A stretch of 64,000 bases of DNA from positions 124,001-188,000 of the forward strand of contig NZ_VUNC01000002.1 in assembly GCF_009695875.1 (NCBI RefSeq), read 5' to 3'. Made by a program: the position numbers and the translations under genes. Source of the DNA: Olsenella porci. Its GTDB lineage: Bacteria > Actinomycetota > Coriobacteriia > Coriobacteriales > Atopobiaceae. This document shows positions 1 through 10,441 of this stretch, piece by piece (the stretch's first letter is position 1; each line of letters starts with the position of its first letter). Below the pieces are notes generated by a model, which ran no database searches, was not told the DNA's origin, and saw nothing but the letters and a program-made list of their open reading frames with translations.

Positions 1-239
1 GTGTAAGAGCCCGAAATGGGGTCGAGGGAGTCGAGCGCCTCGCTCACCCACTGGGTCTGCTCGGACACCTCGTCGAGGGAAATGGGCGCAAGCCCCTCCT
101 CCGCATGGTCGATCCGGACCCTCACCGTGGGCGCCTTCCTCGATCCCACAACCTCAACGTCGACGATGTCGATGCCATGGGTCGCGGCGACGCCCTCGAG
201 GGTCTCGAGAATCTGTTTCTCTAGCTCGCTTGAGGCCAC
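1..239 (-). CDS. rimP: Ribosome maturation factor RimP, 5' part (runs off left edge)
   Basis: The minus strand from a GTG at 239 reads VASSELEKQILETLEGVAA, then GIDIVDVEVVGSR and, at the edge, SLDPISGSY. The acidic N-terminal helix followed by a 'DIVDVEV' strand and the 'DPISGSYxLEVSSPG' region is the RimP (YlxS) pattern; the last part of that motif would lie outside the window. RimP acts in 30S subunit maturation. About 79 residues are visible, roughly half of a normal RimP. The GTG is chosen because AAGGAG lies at 246-251 with good spacing. RimP genes are usually followed by nusA, which would lie beyond the left edge (family knowledge, not seen). Confidence 0.85.
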   Translation of the reverse strand, partial: MASSELEKQILETLEGVAATHGIDIVDVEVVGSRKAPTVRVRIDHAEEGLAPISLDEVSEQTQWVSEALDSLDPISGSY

Positions 240-278
240 GCGCTGCTCCTTCCCTGACGTTCGCTCCTACATACAGAA

Positions 279-312
279 AGGAAGCGGGGTGAGAAGTTCC
301 ACCCCACTTCCT
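279..312 (-). promoter_or_regulatory. Stem-loop in the rimP leader (attenuator-like)
   Basis: A near-perfect inverted repeat, arms AGGAAG-GGGGTG and CACCCC-CTTCCT with one mismatch and an 8-nt loop. It lies between the rimP promoter and its ribosome binding site and is followed on the minus strand by TTTCTG. It could be an attenuator or terminator acting on the rimP-nusA transcript. Only the structure is seen; the function is inferred. Confidence 0.5.
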
Positions 313-335
313 ACGAGTACGAATCTGCTTGCTTC

Positions 336-365
336 ACTATATTGCCTGCCGCACACGGGTGTCAA
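336..365 (-). promoter_or_regulatory. Promoter of rimP operon
   Basis: Minus strand: -35 TTGACA (360-365), 18-nt spacer, -10 TATAGT (336-341). The -35 is a perfect consensus hexamer. It lies just downstream of the leuS stop, so rimP has its own strong start site rather than relying on readthrough. Confidence 0.7.
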
Positions 366-413
366 GCTTCCACAATTCCAACAGGACGCGGCGGCGTCAG
401 CGCCCAGCAGGCC

Positions 414-2987
414 CTAGACAGCCACGATGTTGACGAGCCTTCCGGGCACCACGATGACCTTCTTGACCTCCTTGCCCTCGAGCTGCGGGGCCACGGCGGC
501 GCGCGCGGCCGCCTCGAGCTCCTCGCGGCTGGACGAGGCGGGCACCGCGATGTGGGCGCGGACCTTGCCCTTCACCTGCACCGCGATCTCGACCACGTCG
601 CTCTTGGCCTGCTCAGGGTCAAACTCGGGCCAGGGCTCGTTGTAGACCGAGGTCTCGCGTCCCAGGGCGGCGTGGAAGAGCTCCTCGGACCAGTGCGGGA
701 TGATGGGAGAGAGCATGCACACCAGGTCGTGGGCGACGCGCTGGCACAACGCCGGGTCGCGCCTCTCGGCGGGAACCTCGATGACGTACTTGGAGGCCGC
801 GTTCACGATCTCCATGCACGCGGAGATGGCGGTGTTGAACTGGCCGCGGTCGAAGTCGTCCGTGCACTTGATGCCCATCTCGTTGAGGACTCGGTTGAGC
901 TCCTTCGAGACCGGGTCGAGACCAGCGGGGTTCAGCGTCGCCTCGGGGTCAGCGGACTGGCAGAGCTGCCACACCACGCGCCAGGCGCGCTTGATGAAGC
1001 GGTTTGCGCCCGCGACGGCCTCCTCGTCCCAGTCGAAGTCCTTCTCGGGTGGCGCGATGAACAGGATGGAGAGCCTCATGGTGTCGGCGCCGTAGGGCTC
1101 GATGACGCTGGAGGGGGGCACCACGTTGCCCTTGGACTTGCTCATGGTGTCGCCGTTCTGGTCCTTGACCATGCCCTGGCAGAGCAGGTTGGTGAAGGGC
1201 TCCGAGGCATCTATCATGCCCAGGTCGCGGGCAACGCGCGTCCAGAAGCGTGAGTACAGAAGGTGCAGGATCGCGTGCTCGATGCCACCGATGTAGTTGT
1301 CGACGGGCATCCAGCGGTCCACCGCGGCCTTGGAGAAGGGCTCGGAGTCGTTGTGGGGGTCACAGTAGCGCAGGTAGTACCAGCTGGAGCACGTGAAGGT
1401 GTCCATGGTGTCGGTGATGCGCCTGGCGGGCCTGCCGCACTTGGGGCAGGTCGTCTCATAGAACTCCTTGCACTCTGCAAGCGTGTCGCCCGCGCCAAGG
1501 TCCAGGTTGTCGGGAAGCACCACGGGGAGCTGGTCCTCGGGCACGGGAACGTCACCGCAGTGGTCGCAGTGAATCATGGGGATTGGGTTGCCCCAGTACC
1601 TCTGGCGGCTGATGAGCCAGTCGCGCAGGCGGTACTGGACCTTCCTGCGACCCACGCCGTGGTCCTCGAGCCACGCGACGATAGCGTCAACGCCCTCGGA
1701 GTGCTTGCCTCCCCTGAGCCCGGTGAACTGGCCGGACTGCACGAGGTAGCCCTCGGCCTCCATGGCTCCGTCCCAGTCCACGCTGGTAACCCTGAGCTCA
1801 CGCTCGTCCTTCAGGTCCTCATAGAGCGGGTCGTCCTTCTGGCAGATGATCGGGGCGATCTCGAGGCCGTACTTGCGGGCGAAGTCAAAGTCGCGCTGGT
1901 CTCCGCAGGGGACGCCCATGACGGCGCCCGTGCCGTAGTCCATCAGGACGTAGTCGGCGACCCAAAGCGGCGCGGGGCGGCCGTTGATGGGGTTGATCAC
2001 ATAGCGACCGGTGAAGACGCCGTGCTTCTCGCGGTTGGTGCCCTGGCGCTCGACGCTGCTCACCTTGGCGGTCGCCTCGCGCAGGCGCCTGAAGTCGGCC
2101 TCGTACTGCGTCCCCGCAACGAGCTCCTCCGCCAGCTTGGACTCGGGCGGCAGCACCATGAAGCTGACGCCAAAGAGGGTGTCGGCGCGCGTGGTGAACA
2201 CGGTGATGGTGCGGTCGGTGGGCGTCACGCCGTCCTCGGCGGCAAGCTTGAAGTCGATCTCGGCGCCCTCGGAACGCCCGATCCAGTTGCGCTGCATCTG
2301 CTTCACGCGGTCGGGCCAGCCGGGAAGGTCGTCCAGGCCGTCCAGGAGCTCCTGCGCGTAGTCGGTGATCTTGAGGTACCACTGCGACAGCTCGCGCTTC
2401 TCAGGGATGGAGCCGCACCTCCAGCAGCGCCCGTCCACGACCTGCTCGTTGGCAAGGACGGTCTTGCAGGTGGGACACCAGTTGACCGGCGAGGTGGCAC
2501 GGTAGGCCAGGCCCTTCTCCCACATCTTGATGAAGAACCACTGGCCCCAGCGGTAGTAGTCGGGCTCGCAGGTCTTGACCATGCGATCGTAGTCATAGGA
2601 GAAGCCCATCCGACGCATGGTCCTCACGGCCTGGTCCATGTTGGAGTAGGTCCACGCCGCCGCCTGGGTGTGGTGCTTAATGGCGGCGTTTTCGGCGGGG
2701 AGCCCGAAGGCGTCAAAGCCGATGGGATGCAGCACGTCGTAGCCGCGCATGCGGGCCTGGCGCGCCATGGCGTCGCCGATAGTGTAGTTGCGGGCGTGGC
2801 CCATGTGGAGGTCCCCCGAGGGGTACGGGAACATCTCGAGGACGTACTTCTTGGGCTTGGAGGGGTCCTCGTCCGTCTTGTAGAGCTTCTCGTCCTCCCA
2901 GATCTGCTGCCACTTGGTCTCGATGGCCTGGGCGTCATAGGCGGGGAAGCCCGCCTCGCCGTCCCTCTGGGCACTGGTGTCTGCCAT
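414..2987 (-). CDS. leuS: Leucyl-tRNA synthetase
   Basis: Charges tRNA-Leu with leucine in the cytoplasm. 857 residues, normal for bacterial LeuRS. The class I signature [11 protein letters not shown] lies at about residues 54-64 and TMSKSKGN at about 614-621. Between them are the CP1 editing domain and a cysteine pair segment (CPTC ... CWRCG). The C-terminal anticodon-binding and LeuRS-specific domains are present, ending [11 protein letters not shown]. The start is the ATG at 2987 (MADTSAQ): TAGGAGGACT lies just upstream, whereas an in-frame codon 30 nt earlier has no such site. It is a single gene, with guaB convergent in reading order but separated by a terminator. Confidence 0.97.
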   Translation of the reverse strand: MADTSAQRDGEAGFPAYDAQAIETKWQQIWEDEKLYKTDEDPSKPKKYVLEMFPYPSGDLHMGHARNYTIGDAMARQARMRGYDVLHPIGFDAFGLPAENAAIKHHTQAAAWTYSNMDQAVRTMRRMGFSYDYDRMVKTCEPDYYRWGQWFFIKMWEKGLAYRATSPVNWCPTCKTVLANEQVVDGRCWRCGSIPEKRELSQWYLKITDYAQELLDGLDDLPGWPDRVKQMQRNWIGRSEGAEIDFKLAAEDGVTPTDRTITVFTTRADTLFGVSFMVLPPESKLAEELVAGTQYEADFRRLREATAKVSSVERQGTNREKHGVFTGRYVINPINGRPAPLWVADYVLMDYGTGAVMGVPCGDQRDFDFARKYGLEIAPIICQKDDPLYEDLKDERELRVTSVDWDGAMEAEGYLVQSGQFTGLRGGKHSEGVDAIVAWLEDHGVGRRKVQYRLRDWLISRQRYWGNPIPMIHCDHCGDVPVPEDQLPVVLPDNLDLGAGDTLAECKEFYETTCPKCGRPARRITDTMDTFTCSSWYYLRYCDPHNDSEPFSKAAVDRWMPVDNYIGGIEHAILHLLYSRFWTRVARDLGMIDASEPFTNLLCQGMVKDQNGDTMSKSKGNVVPPSSVIEPYGADTMRLSILFIAPPEKDFDWDEEAVAGANRFIKRAWRVVWQLCQSADPEATLNPAGLDPVSKELNRVLNEMGIKCTDDFDRGQFNTAISACMEIVNAASKYVIEVPAERRDPALCQRVAHDLVCMLSPIIPHWSEELFHAALGRETSVYNEPWPEFDPEQAKSDVVEIAVQVKGKVRAHIAVPASSSREELEAAARAAVAPQLEGKEVKKVIVVPGRLVNIVAV

Positions 2988-3103
2988 GAAAGTCCTCCTA
3001 AAACGTGTGACCTGCATACTCTAGCATGCATGCGCGGGCGAGACGGGCATCGCCATGCCATCGAAACGAACCCGGGGCATGTGGCACGCCCCTCTCGCCC
3101 GAC

Positions 3104-3134
3104 AAAAAAAGGGCCCTGACCTCTGCCAGGGCCC
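3104..3134 (-). terminator. Terminator of guaB
   Basis: Minus strand: GGGCCCTG stem, short loop, CAGGGCCC, then an uninterrupted run of T (A run at 3104-3110 on the plus strand). A classic intrinsic terminator 20 nt past the guaB stop. Confidence 0.85.
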
Positions 3135-3153
3135 AGGATGGCTCGACCAGTCG

Positions 3154-4668
3154 CTACGAGCGGAAGTTGACGTCGGAGTTGGAGTCCTTGAGGATGACGT
3201 CGTGCGCGCCGCCCTCGACGAGCGAGGTGGAGGAGACAAGCGTGAGCTTGGCCTTCTGGCGTAGCTCCGCCAGGTTGAGCGCGCCACAGTTGCACATGGT
3301 CGAGCGCACCTTGGTCAGCGAGGTGTCCACGTTGTCCTTGAGCGGGCCGGCGTAGGGGACGTAGGAGTCCACGCCCTCGACGAACGAGAGCTTCTTGGAG
3401 CCGCCCAAGTCGTAGCGTGCCCAGTTGCGGGCGCGAGCGGAGCCCTCGCCCCAGTACTCCTTGACGTAGGAGCCGTTGACGTTGAGGCGACGCGTGGGTG
3501 ACTCGTCAAAGCGGGCGAAGTAGCGGCCCAGCATGAGGAAGTCGGCGCCCATGGCGAGGGCGAGGGTCATGTGGTAGTCGTACACGATGCCGCCGTCGGA
3601 GCAGACGGGGACGTACACGCCCGTCTCCTCAAAGTACTCGTCGCGGGCGCGGCACACGTCGATGAGGGCGGACGCCTGGCCGCGGCCGATGCCCTTCTGC
3701 TCGCGGGTGATGCAGATGGAACCGCCGCCGATGCCCACCTTGACGAAGTCCGCACCGCAGTCGGCGAGGAAGCGAAAGCCCTCGGCATCGACCACGTTGC
3801 CCGCGCCGACCTTGACGGAGTCGCCATAGTTCTCGCGAATCCACTCGAGGGTGAGCTTCTGCCACTCGGAGTAGCCCTCGGAGGAGTCGATGCACAGTAC
3901 GTCGGCACCGGCGTCGACCAGCTTGGGGACGCGCTCGGCGTAGTCGCGGGTGTTGATGCCAGCGCCAACGAGGTAGCGCTTGTGCTCGTCCAGGAGCTCG
4001 TCGGGGCGAGACTTGTGGGAGTCGTAGTCCTTGCGGAACACCAGGGACGACAGGTTGCCGTCCTTGTCAACAACGGGGAGGGTGTTGATCTTGTTGTCCC
4101 AGATGATGTCGTTGCAGACCTTGAGGGAGGTGTCGGTCCCCGTGGTAACGCACTCGGAGGCGGGAGTCATGAACTCCTTGACCTTCTTGCCGCGGTCGTC
4201 GCGCGAGACGCGGTAGTCGCGGCTTGTCACGATGCCGCAGAACTTGCCGGTGGGGGTGCCGTCCTCGGTGACGGGCATCGTGGTGTGGCCGGTGCGGTCG
4301 CGGATCTCGAGCACGTCGGCAAGCGTCATCTCGGGCGTGAGCGTGGAGTCTGAGACCACGAAGCCTGCCTTGTACGACTTGACCTCACGGACCATGGCGG
4401 CCTCGTCGTCAGGCGTCTGGGAGCCGTAGATGAACGAGATGCCACCCTCCTGTGCGAGCGCGATGGCAAGGCGCGGACCAGAGACGGCCTGCATGATCGC
4501 CGACACCATGGGGATGTGGAGCTTGATTGAGGGCTCCTCCCCCTTGCGGTACTTCACCAGCGGCGTATCGAGCGACACGTTGGCGGGGATGTTCTGCGAA
4601 GAGGTGTAACCGGGGACCAGCAGATACTCGGAGAAGGTGTGCGATTCCCCTTCGAAGAACGTTGCCAT
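3154..4668 (-). CDS. guaB: IMP dehydrogenase
   Basis: Oxidises IMP to XMP with NAD+, the committed step of guanine nucleotide synthesis. 504 residues. The TIM-barrel catalytic loop [12 protein letters not shown] lies at residues 312-323, with the predicted catalytic Cys319. Two CBS-type modules occupy about residues 100-220 ([10 protein letters not shown], then [10 protein letters not shown]), inserted in the barrel as usual. The C-terminal flap region includes [11 protein letters not shown]. Start ATG at 4668 is preceded by AAGGAG. It sits alone with its own upstream -10 and a strong terminator. Confidence 0.95.
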   Translation of the reverse strand: MATFFEGESHTFSEYLLVPGYTSSQNIPANVSLDTPLVKYRKGEEPSIKLHIPMVSAIMQAVSGPRLAIALAQEGGISFIYGSQTPDDEAAMVREVKSYKAGFVVSDSTLTPEMTLADVLEIRDRTGHTTMPVTEDGTPTGKFCGIVTSRDYRVSRDDRGKKVKEFMTPASECVTTGTDTSLKVCNDIIWDNKINTLPVVDKDGNLSSLVFRKDYDSHKSRPDELLDEHKRYLVGAGINTRDYAERVPKLVDAGADVLCIDSSEGYSEWQKLTLEWIRENYGDSVKVGAGNVVDAEGFRFLADCGADFVKVGIGGGSICITREQKGIGRGQASALIDVCRARDEYFEETGVYVPVCSDGGIVYDYHMTLALAMGADFLMLGRYFARFDESPTRRLNVNGSYVKEYWGEGSARARNWARYDLGGSKKLSFVEGVDSYVPYAGPLKDNVDTSLTKVRSTMCNCGALNLAELRQKAKLTLVSSTSLVEGGAHDVILKDSNSDVNFRS

Positions 4669-4735
4669 GTAGGGCTCCTTGTCTCTTTGCCGCGCGCCGA
4701 CGTGGGCAGCGCTTCTCCCGAAAAACTTTTGACCG

Positions 4736-4744
4736 ATTGTAGCA
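4736..4744 (-). promoter_or_regulatory. Extended -10 promoter of guaB
   Basis: Minus strand TGC-TACAAT, an extended -10 about 70 nt before the guaB start. No recognisable -35 was found. It overlaps the short gap after the glycosyltransferase gene. Confidence 0.45.
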
Positions 4745-4765
4745 CCCTCCCCGCGAGGAGTCGCG

Positions 4766-6064
4766 CTAGGCCCCTTCGCTCATCACGTCGTCGAAGTTCA
4801 CGGCAATGTCATGTTTGGTGGGGACCCACTCGACCTTCTTGAAGAGCGCCACGACCGTTATGGGGATGTAGCTCATCATGAAGATGGGGAACGTGAACAG
4901 GTTGGTGAAGATGCGCCACCTGCGACCCTTGCGGCAGTGGATGTGCTTCCGCTCGCTCACCGTGGTGAGGACTGCCAGCAGGAAGAAGACCACGTACATG
5001 GAGAGGAAGGTCATCACGAGCGAGCCAACACACATGGCGAGCTCCGCATTTGTGGCGACGAAGCCGTGGGAGAGGGACCCCACGATGAGGTAGGTGGCGT
5101 TCACAGCGGCAGAGAGGAGCGTGAGGATCATACCGGGGGCGATGGTCATGAGCATGTCATACGAGGCAAACCTGCCCTTGCGGATGCCTTCTAGCAGGTT
5201 CTTGTTGTACGAGAAGAACACCTGGTAAAAGCCCTTTGTCCAGCGCATGCGCTGCGTCCAGGAGCTCTTGAAGTCCACGGGCTGCTCGTCAAAGAACTCG
5301 GCGGGGGCGTATCCGATCTGGATGCCGTGAGCGCAGCAGAACGTGGAGAACTGGATGTCCTCCGTGAGGGTGTGGAAGTTCCAACCGTGCATGCCGCGGA
5401 CGATCTTCTCCGAGACCATCCAGCCGGACCCGGAGATGGCACAGCTGGTGCCAACCATCATGCGGGCGTTGTTGAGGAACTTCGCCTCGCGCATGAACCA
5501 GAGCGCATAGGCGGAGCTGATCCAGCTGGAGTCGAAGTTCTTGGAGTTTCGGTAGCTGGTGCACACCAGGTAGCCGGCGTCAAAGGCCTGGTTCATGATG
5601 CTCACGTAGTTGGGTGCGATGATGTTGTCCGCATCCATCACGAAGAAGGCCTCGTACTTGTCTCCGTACTCGTTGAGGATTCGGTTGAAGCCGTAGTCCA
5701 TGACCCAGCTCTTGCCCTTGCGAACGAGGTCGTTGCGCTCCCAGGTGATGGCACCCGCCTTGCGCGCCTCCTCGGCCGTGTTGTCCGTGCACGCGTCTGC
5801 AACCACGAAGCAGTCGATGAGCTCGCGCGGGTAGTCCTGGCCCAGGATTGACCTCACGAGGTTTCCGATGACCGGCTCCTCATTGTGCGCGGCAATGAAG
5901 AAGGCATAGCAGTGGTTCTTCTTTGCCTTGGGCAGGACGACCGTGCCCCTCCTCCACACGCGGATGATGTAGACAAACTGGTAGAAGTAGGCGAGGGTGA
6001 AGAAGAGCCAGATGACGCCGTTGAAGATGACGATGGGCGTCAGCCCCATCCTGTTGAGTTCCAA
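4766..6064 (-). CDS. Membrane processive glycosyltransferase, GT2 family
   Basis: 432 residues with one TM segment near residues 10-33, a GT-A catalytic domain and three or four TM segments at the C-terminus (about 300-410). The motifs of processive GT2 enzymes are all visible: AAHNEE at 58-63, VADACTD around 88-94, MDADN (DxD) at 143-147, TED at 234-236 and QRMRW (the Q/RxxRW motif) at 271-275. Enzymes of this group polymerise or transfer sugars to lipid or polysaccharide at the inner membrane face; the sugar and product here are unknown. The start appears to be TTG at 6064 with GAAAGG upstream; an ATG six codons in is an alternative. Confidence 0.85.
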   Translation of the reverse strand: MELNRMGLTPIVIFNGVIWLFFTLAYFYQFVYIIRVWRRGTVVLPKAKKNHCYAFFIAAHNEEPVIGNLVRSILGQDYPRELIDCFVVADACTDNTAEEARKAGAITWERNDLVRKGKSWVMDYGFNRILNEYGDKYEAFFVMDADNIIAPNYVSIMNQAFDAGYLVCTSYRNSKNFDSSWISSAYALWFMREAKFLNNARMMVGTSCAISGSGWMVSEKIVRGMHGWNFHTLTEDIQFSTFCCAHGIQIGYAPAEFFDEQPVDFKSSWTQRMRWTKGFYQVFFSYNKNLLEGIRKGRFASYDMLMTIAPGMILTLLSAAVNATYLIVGSLSHGFVATNAELAMCVGSLVMTFLSMYVVFFLLAVLTTVSERKHIHCRKGRRWRIFTNLFTFPIFMMSYIPITVVALFKKVEWVPTKHDIAVNFDDVMSEGA

Positions 6065-6087
6065 GACAGATGCCTTTCGACGTAGGC

Positions 6088-7116
6088 CTAGGAGAGGTCT
6101 CCCACGCCAAGCTGGGGACAGATGCGCTCTCCAGCCTCCGTGCGACCCATTGACGTTCCCTTCAGGGATTCTAGTACACGCAGGAGGTCGTCCGGGAGTT
6201 GGTCAGCGAGCTCTATCGTCTCTCCTGTTACCGGGTGGTCGAACCGTATGTGCCACGAGTGCAGGAACTGCCTTCCCAGCATGAGGTTCTGCCGCTCGTC
6301 GCCCCTGCCATAGAGCTGGTCGCCCACCACCTGGTGCCCGATGTGTGCCATGTGGACGCGAATCTGGTGCGTGCGCCCCGTGTAGAGGTGGCACTCCAGG
6401 AGGGAGTAGCCGTCGTCGCGGCGGCCAGCCTCAAAGCGCTCGAGCGTCGTGAAGGTGGTGATGGCCTCGCGCGCCATGGGGTCGTCGCTCACCGCCATGC
6501 GGAGCCTGTCTCGCCTGGATCGGGCGATGCCGGTGGTGATGGTTCCCTCGGACGGCGCGACGTACCCCTGCACCAGCACAACGTAGCGCCTGTCCAGCAC
6601 GCGCAGCCTGATGAGGTCCTGCAGCGCCCGCTGGGTCTGGTCGTCCTTTGCGGCGACCATGAGGCCCGAGGTGTCCATGTCGAGCCTGTGCACGATGCCG
6701 GGCCTGTCGTCGCCCTGCAGCATCCCCAGGTGCCCATAGCCACAGTGAGCCACGAGGGCGTTTGCCAGGGTGTCACTCACGTGGCCGGGGCTGGGATGGC
6801 ACACCAACCCCGCCTGCTTGCTCAGGACGATCAGGTGGTCGTCCTCGTAGCGGATGTCCAGCGGTATGCCAGGGTTGGGCGAGAGGAGCCCGTCGCCGTC
6901 CTCCTCAATCTCCACGTTGGCAGTCACGCGGTCCCCCAGCAGCACGCGTTCGCTCTTGTCGCGCGCCTCGGTCCCGTTGATGAAGACCTCGCCACCCTCG
7001 ATCAGGCGGGCGCAGGCCGACCTGCTGGGCATGCCCTCCATCGAGGCGAGGAAGCTGTCCATCCTGGCGCCGTCCCCCTCGGGGCCTACCAGGAACTCGC
7101 GGACCACGCACCTCAC
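6088..7116 (-). CDS. Pseudouridine synthase, RluD/RluA family
   Basis: 342 residues. An N-terminal S4 RNA-binding domain (about residues 18-75) precedes the pseudouridine synthase domain. The catalytic motif HRLDMDTSGL lies at 143-152, with the predicted catalytic Asp146. Further family motifs are CHLYTGRTHQIRVHMAH and GDQLYG. It isomerises uridines in large-subunit rRNA, RluD being the closest group by domain layout. Start GTG at 7116 overlaps the lspA stop as GTGA, the usual lspA-rluD coupling. Confidence 0.9.
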   Translation of the reverse strand: MRCVVREFLVGPEGDGARMDSFLASMEGMPSRSACARLIEGGEVFINGTEARDKSERVLLGDRVTANVEIEEDGDGLLSPNPGIPLDIRYEDDHLIVLSKQAGLVCHPSPGHVSDTLANALVAHCGYGHLGMLQGDDRPGIVHRLDMDTSGLMVAAKDDQTQRALQDLIRLRVLDRRYVVLVQGYVAPSEGTITTGIARSRRDRLRMAVSDDPMAREAITTFTTLERFEAGRRDDGYSLLECHLYTGRTHQIRVHMAHIGHQVVGDQLYGRGDERQNLMLGRQFLHSWHIRFDHPVTGETIELADQLPDDLLRVLESLKGTSMGRTEAGERICPQLGVGDLS

Positions 7117-7616
7117 GAGGCGTCACCACCGCGCCGCGAGTCCCACCACCAGTACCCCACGAGCGAGGCCGCGATGCCGCAGGTGACGAAGATGTCGGCA
7201 ACGTTGAAGACGGGGAAGTCCATGAACGTCGTGGCGAGGAAGTCGGTGACGGACCCGGCCGCGATGCGGTCGACCATGTTCCCCACTCCCCCGCCGACCA
7301 CGCACCCCAGGAGCGCGGAGAGCCAGGCGGGAAGGGGCTCGTGCCACGCGAGGGCGACGGCCCCGGCAACGACGACGAGCGCGACCACGACGAACGCCAT
7401 CGTGGCGCCCTCCCCCATGCTGAAGGCCGCCCCGGTGTTCTCAACGTGGAGAAGCTCGATGACCCCGGGGAGGAGGGGCCTCGCCTCCCCTACCGGGAGG
7501 GAGGCCCTCACCACCGCCTTCGTGACCTGGTCGAGGACCAGTGCCAGGAGGGCGGTGGAGGCGAGGGCGGCCACCCTGCGGCGGCGACCCAAACTTTTAT
7601 GCTCGACTGCGGGCAC
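7113..7616 (-). CDS. lspA: Lipoprotein signal peptidase (signal peptidase II)
   Basis: Removes signal peptides from lipid-modified prolipoproteins in the membrane. 167 residues with four TM segments. Family motifs: NTGAAFS (60-66), GGGVGNMVDRI with catalytic Asp116, and FNVADIFV with catalytic Asp141. Start GTG at 7616 lies 5 nt after the ileS stop, with GGGGAG inside the end of ileS. It could process the lipoprotein binding protein encoded at 60.75 kb. Confidence 0.95.
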   Translation of the reverse strand: MPAVEHKSLGRRRRVAALASTALLALVLDQVTKAVVRASLPVGEARPLLPGVIELLHVENTGAAFSMGEGATMAFVVVALVVVAGAVALAWHEPLPAWLSALLGCVVGGGVGNMVDRIAAGSVTDFLATTFMDFPVFNVADIFVTCGIAASLVGYWWWDSRRGGDAS

Positions 7617-7621
7617 AGGTG

Positions 7622-10441
7622 CTACTCCCCGTCACCACAGGCGGCGACGGCCTCGGAGCAGCGCTCGCAGAGCCCGTCCTCGCCAAGCTCGCGCCAGTTC
7701 CAGCAGCGCGGGCACTTCTCGCCGTTGGCGGGAAGGACCTGGCACGAGAGCTCGTCGCCCTCGTGGACGCAGACCTCGGAGCACACGAACGCCTCGGCAA
7801 GGTCGACGGCGCCGTCGCCGGTGAGGAGCGCGTACTCCTCGTGTGGCAGCGTGAGCTCCGCGCGAGCCGCCTGGGTGGTCTTGGCCTCGATGGTCCCGTT
7901 GCCGGCGGCCTCCTCGTAGGCCTTGGTGAACGCGCCGCGGGCCCGGACCATCGCCTCGTACGTGGCGAGGAGCGGCTCGTACTCGTCCGCCGCCATGGGC
8001 GCTTGGAACCAGTCCAGGAGCGCCGCGTAGCGCTGGCCGTCGCGGAGGGACTCGGGCAGGTACTGCATGACCTCGTCGGTCGTGTACACGAGGATGGGCT
8101 GGAGGTCGTGAACGAGCATCGAGAGGATGTACGACCAGACGGTCTGGGCGCTCCTGCGCTCGAGCGAGCCCGGGACGCCGCAGTAGGTGCGGTCCTTGGT
8201 CGCGTTGAGGTAGTCGTTGGAGAGCTCAGTGATCACGTAGTCGTACAGCGTGCGATACACCTGGTTGAAGCGGTAGCCCTCGTAGGCCCTGCTCACCTCG
8301 TCGTGGACCTGGCACATGCGGGCAAGCGCCAGGCGGTCGTACGGCAGGAGCTGGTCGACGGGCACGCCGTCGGTGGCGAGGTCGAACTGGCCCTCGAGCT
8401 CACCGAGCAGGAAGCGGAGGGTGTTGCGGATCTTGCGGTACGCGTCACCCACGTGCGAGAGGATCGTCTCGTCGCAGGGGACGTCGGTCGAGGTGTCGAC
8501 CGAGGCGACCCAGAGCCTGAGGACGTCGGCTCCGCGCTCGTCACAGACCTTGTTGGGGTCGATGACGTTGCCAAGCGACTTGGACATCTTCCTGCCCTGG
8601 CCGTCGAGCGTGAAGCCCTGCGAGACCACGGACTTGTAGGGGGCCACCCCGTAGGCACCCACCGAGGTCATGAGCGAGCTCATGAACCAGCCGCGGTGCT
8701 GGTCGGAGCCCTCGAGGTACATGTCGGCGGGGAACTTGAGGTAGTCGCGGTGCTTGCACACTGCGGTGTGGCTCACGCCGGAGTCCCACCACACGTCGAG
8801 GATGTCGCTGTTGGCCTTGAGGTTGTGGCTGCCGCACTTGGGGCAGGTGCAGGCGTCGCCCAGGTAGTCCTTGGGGTCGTCGGTGAACCAGGCGTCGGAG
8901 CCCTTCTCGCGGAAGAGGGCGATCACGCGGTCCAGGGTCTGGTCGTTGATGACCGTCTCGCCGCAGTCCTGGCAGGTGAAGGCGGGGATGGGAACGCCCC
9001 AGTTGCGCTGCCTCGAGATGCACCAGTCGGGGCGCTGCTCGACCATGGAGCCAATGCGCTTGACCGAGTGCGACGGGTAGAAGCGGACCTTGCCCAGCTC
9101 CTCGAGCGCCTGCCCCCTGAGGCCGGTCTTGTCCATGGAGACGAACCACTGGCTCGTGGCGCGGAAGATGACGGGACGCTTGCAGCGCCAGCAGTGCGGG
9201 TAGCTGTGCGTGATGTCCTCGTGCAGGATGAGCACGCCACGGTCGTAGAGCCACTGGATGATCTTGGGGTTGGCCTCGTTGACCTCCATGCCACCCCACG
9301 GGCCGCCCGCGCCCAGGCCCTCGCCCTTGTAGAACACGCCGTCGTCGTCGACGGGCATCACCACGGGGATGCCAAAGCGCATGCCCGCGTTGTAGTCGTC
9401 CACGCCGTGGCCGGGGGCGGAGTGCACCACGCCGGTGCCGTCCTCGAGCGTGACGTAGTCTGCATAGATGAACTCGCCCTCGACGCCCTGGTCGCCAAAG
9501 ATGGGCTGCTCGTACTTGTTGTGGGCGAGCTCGACGCCGCTCATGTGCCACTCCTGGCCATCGCTGCCCTTGGCGAGCTCCCAGCCCTCGTAGCCAAACT
9601 TCTGGCAGTCCCTCTCCACGAGGGCGCGCGCCATGATCTCGGCGCGGCCATCGACCAGCACTGCGACGTAGTCGGCCTCGGGGTGCAGGATCACGCAGTC
9701 GTCGGCGGGCAGAGTCCACGGGGTGGTGGTCCAGATGTCAACCCACAGGTTGTCCGAGTACGCCTCGAGCCCCTGCGGAACGGTGGTCATCCTGAACCTG
9801 ACGAAGATGGCGGGGCTCACCTCGTCGGAGTACTCGATCTCTGCCTCCGCGAGGGCGGTGTGGCAGTGGGAGCACCAGTGCACGGGCTTGCGTCCGCGAT
9901 AGATGGCGCCCTTGTCAAAGATCTCCTTGAAGATCTCGACGTCCGTTGCATCGTAGTCGTGCGTGTAGGTGAGGTAGGGGTTGTCCCACTCGGCGAGGAC
10001 GCCCAGGCGCTTGAACCCCTGTCGCTGCGTGTCCACCTGCTCCACGGCCATGGTCCTGCAGAGCTCGCGGATCTTGACGGTGGGGAGCTGGTTGAACTTG
10101 GCGGTGCCGAGCGTCTCCTCGACCTTGTGCTCGATGGGCTGGCCGTGGCAGTCCCAACCGGGGACGTACGGGGTCTGGTAGCCCCTCATCGCCCAGTAGC
10201 GGTTAATCATGTCCTTGCTGATCTTGTTCTGCGCGTGGCCGAGGTGGATCGGTCCATTGGCGTAGGGAGGGCCGTCGTGCAGCACGAACTTCTCGTGCCC
10301 CTCGTTCTTCTTGAGCATCAGTCCGTAGACGTCGTTGTCCTCCCAGTCCTTGAGCCGCTTGGGCTCGTTTTGGGCCAGGCTAGCCCGCATGGGAAAGCCT
10401 GTCTTGGGGAGGTTCATCGTCTTCTTGTACTGATTCGCCAC
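7622..10441 (-). CDS. ileS: Isoleucyl-tRNA synthetase
   Basis: Charges tRNA-Ile. 939 residues from the GTG at 10441. The HIGH motif is HLGH at 66-69 (in PYANGPIHLGHA), the KMSKS motif is at 618-622, and a C-terminal zinc knuckle has cysteines at about 910, 913, 925 and 928. The open frame runs further upstream to about 10615, but that part translates the T-box leader and its terminator, so it is not coding. The GTG is chosen for homology to MxxxYKxTxNLPKT-type N-termini and for the purine-rich AGAGAGG upstream. First gene of an ileS-lspA-rluD operon. Confidence 0.96.
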   Translation of the reverse strand: MANQYKKTMNLPKTGFPMRASLAQNEPKRLKDWEDNDVYGLMLKKNEGHEKFVLHDGPPYANGPIHLGHAQNKISKDMINRYWAMRGYQTPYVPGWDCHGQPIEHKVEETLGTAKFNQLPTVKIRELCRTMAVEQVDTQRQGFKRLGVLAEWDNPYLTYTHDYDATDVEIFKEIFDKGAIYRGRKPVHWCSHCHTALAEAEIEYSDEVSPAIFVRFRMTTVPQGLEAYSDNLWVDIWTTTPWTLPADDCVILHPEADYVAVLVDGRAEIMARALVERDCQKFGYEGWELAKGSDGQEWHMSGVELAHNKYEQPIFGDQGVEGEFIYADYVTLEDGTGVVHSAPGHGVDDYNAGMRFGIPVVMPVDDDGVFYKGEGLGAGGPWGGMEVNEANPKIIQWLYDRGVLILHEDITHSYPHCWRCKRPVIFRATSQWFVSMDKTGLRGQALEELGKVRFYPSHSVKRIGSMVEQRPDWCISRQRNWGVPIPAFTCQDCGETVINDQTLDRVIALFREKGSDAWFTDDPKDYLGDACTCPKCGSHNLKANSDILDVWWDSGVSHTAVCKHRDYLKFPADMYLEGSDQHRGWFMSSLMTSVGAYGVAPYKSVVSQGFTLDGQGRKMSKSLGNVIDPNKVCDERGADVLRLWVASVDTSTDVPCDETILSHVGDAYRKIRNTLRFLLGELEGQFDLATDGVPVDQLLPYDRLALARMCQVHDEVSRAYEGYRFNQVYRTLYDYVITELSNDYLNATKDRTYCGVPGSLERRSAQTVWSYILSMLVHDLQPILVYTTDEVMQYLPESLRDGQRYAALLDWFQAPMAADEYEPLLATYEAMVRARGAFTKAYEEAAGNGTIEAKTTQAARAELTLPHEEYALLTGDGAVDLAEAFVCSEVCVHEGDELSCQVLPANGEKCPRCWNWRELGEDGLCERCSEAVAACGDGE

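Noticed and set aside
1263-3119. Long plus-strand ORF (618 codons) over leuS
   Set aside because: It lies antisense to leuS, has low-complexity V/L/G/H-rich translation typical of high-GC antisense frames and no family motif.
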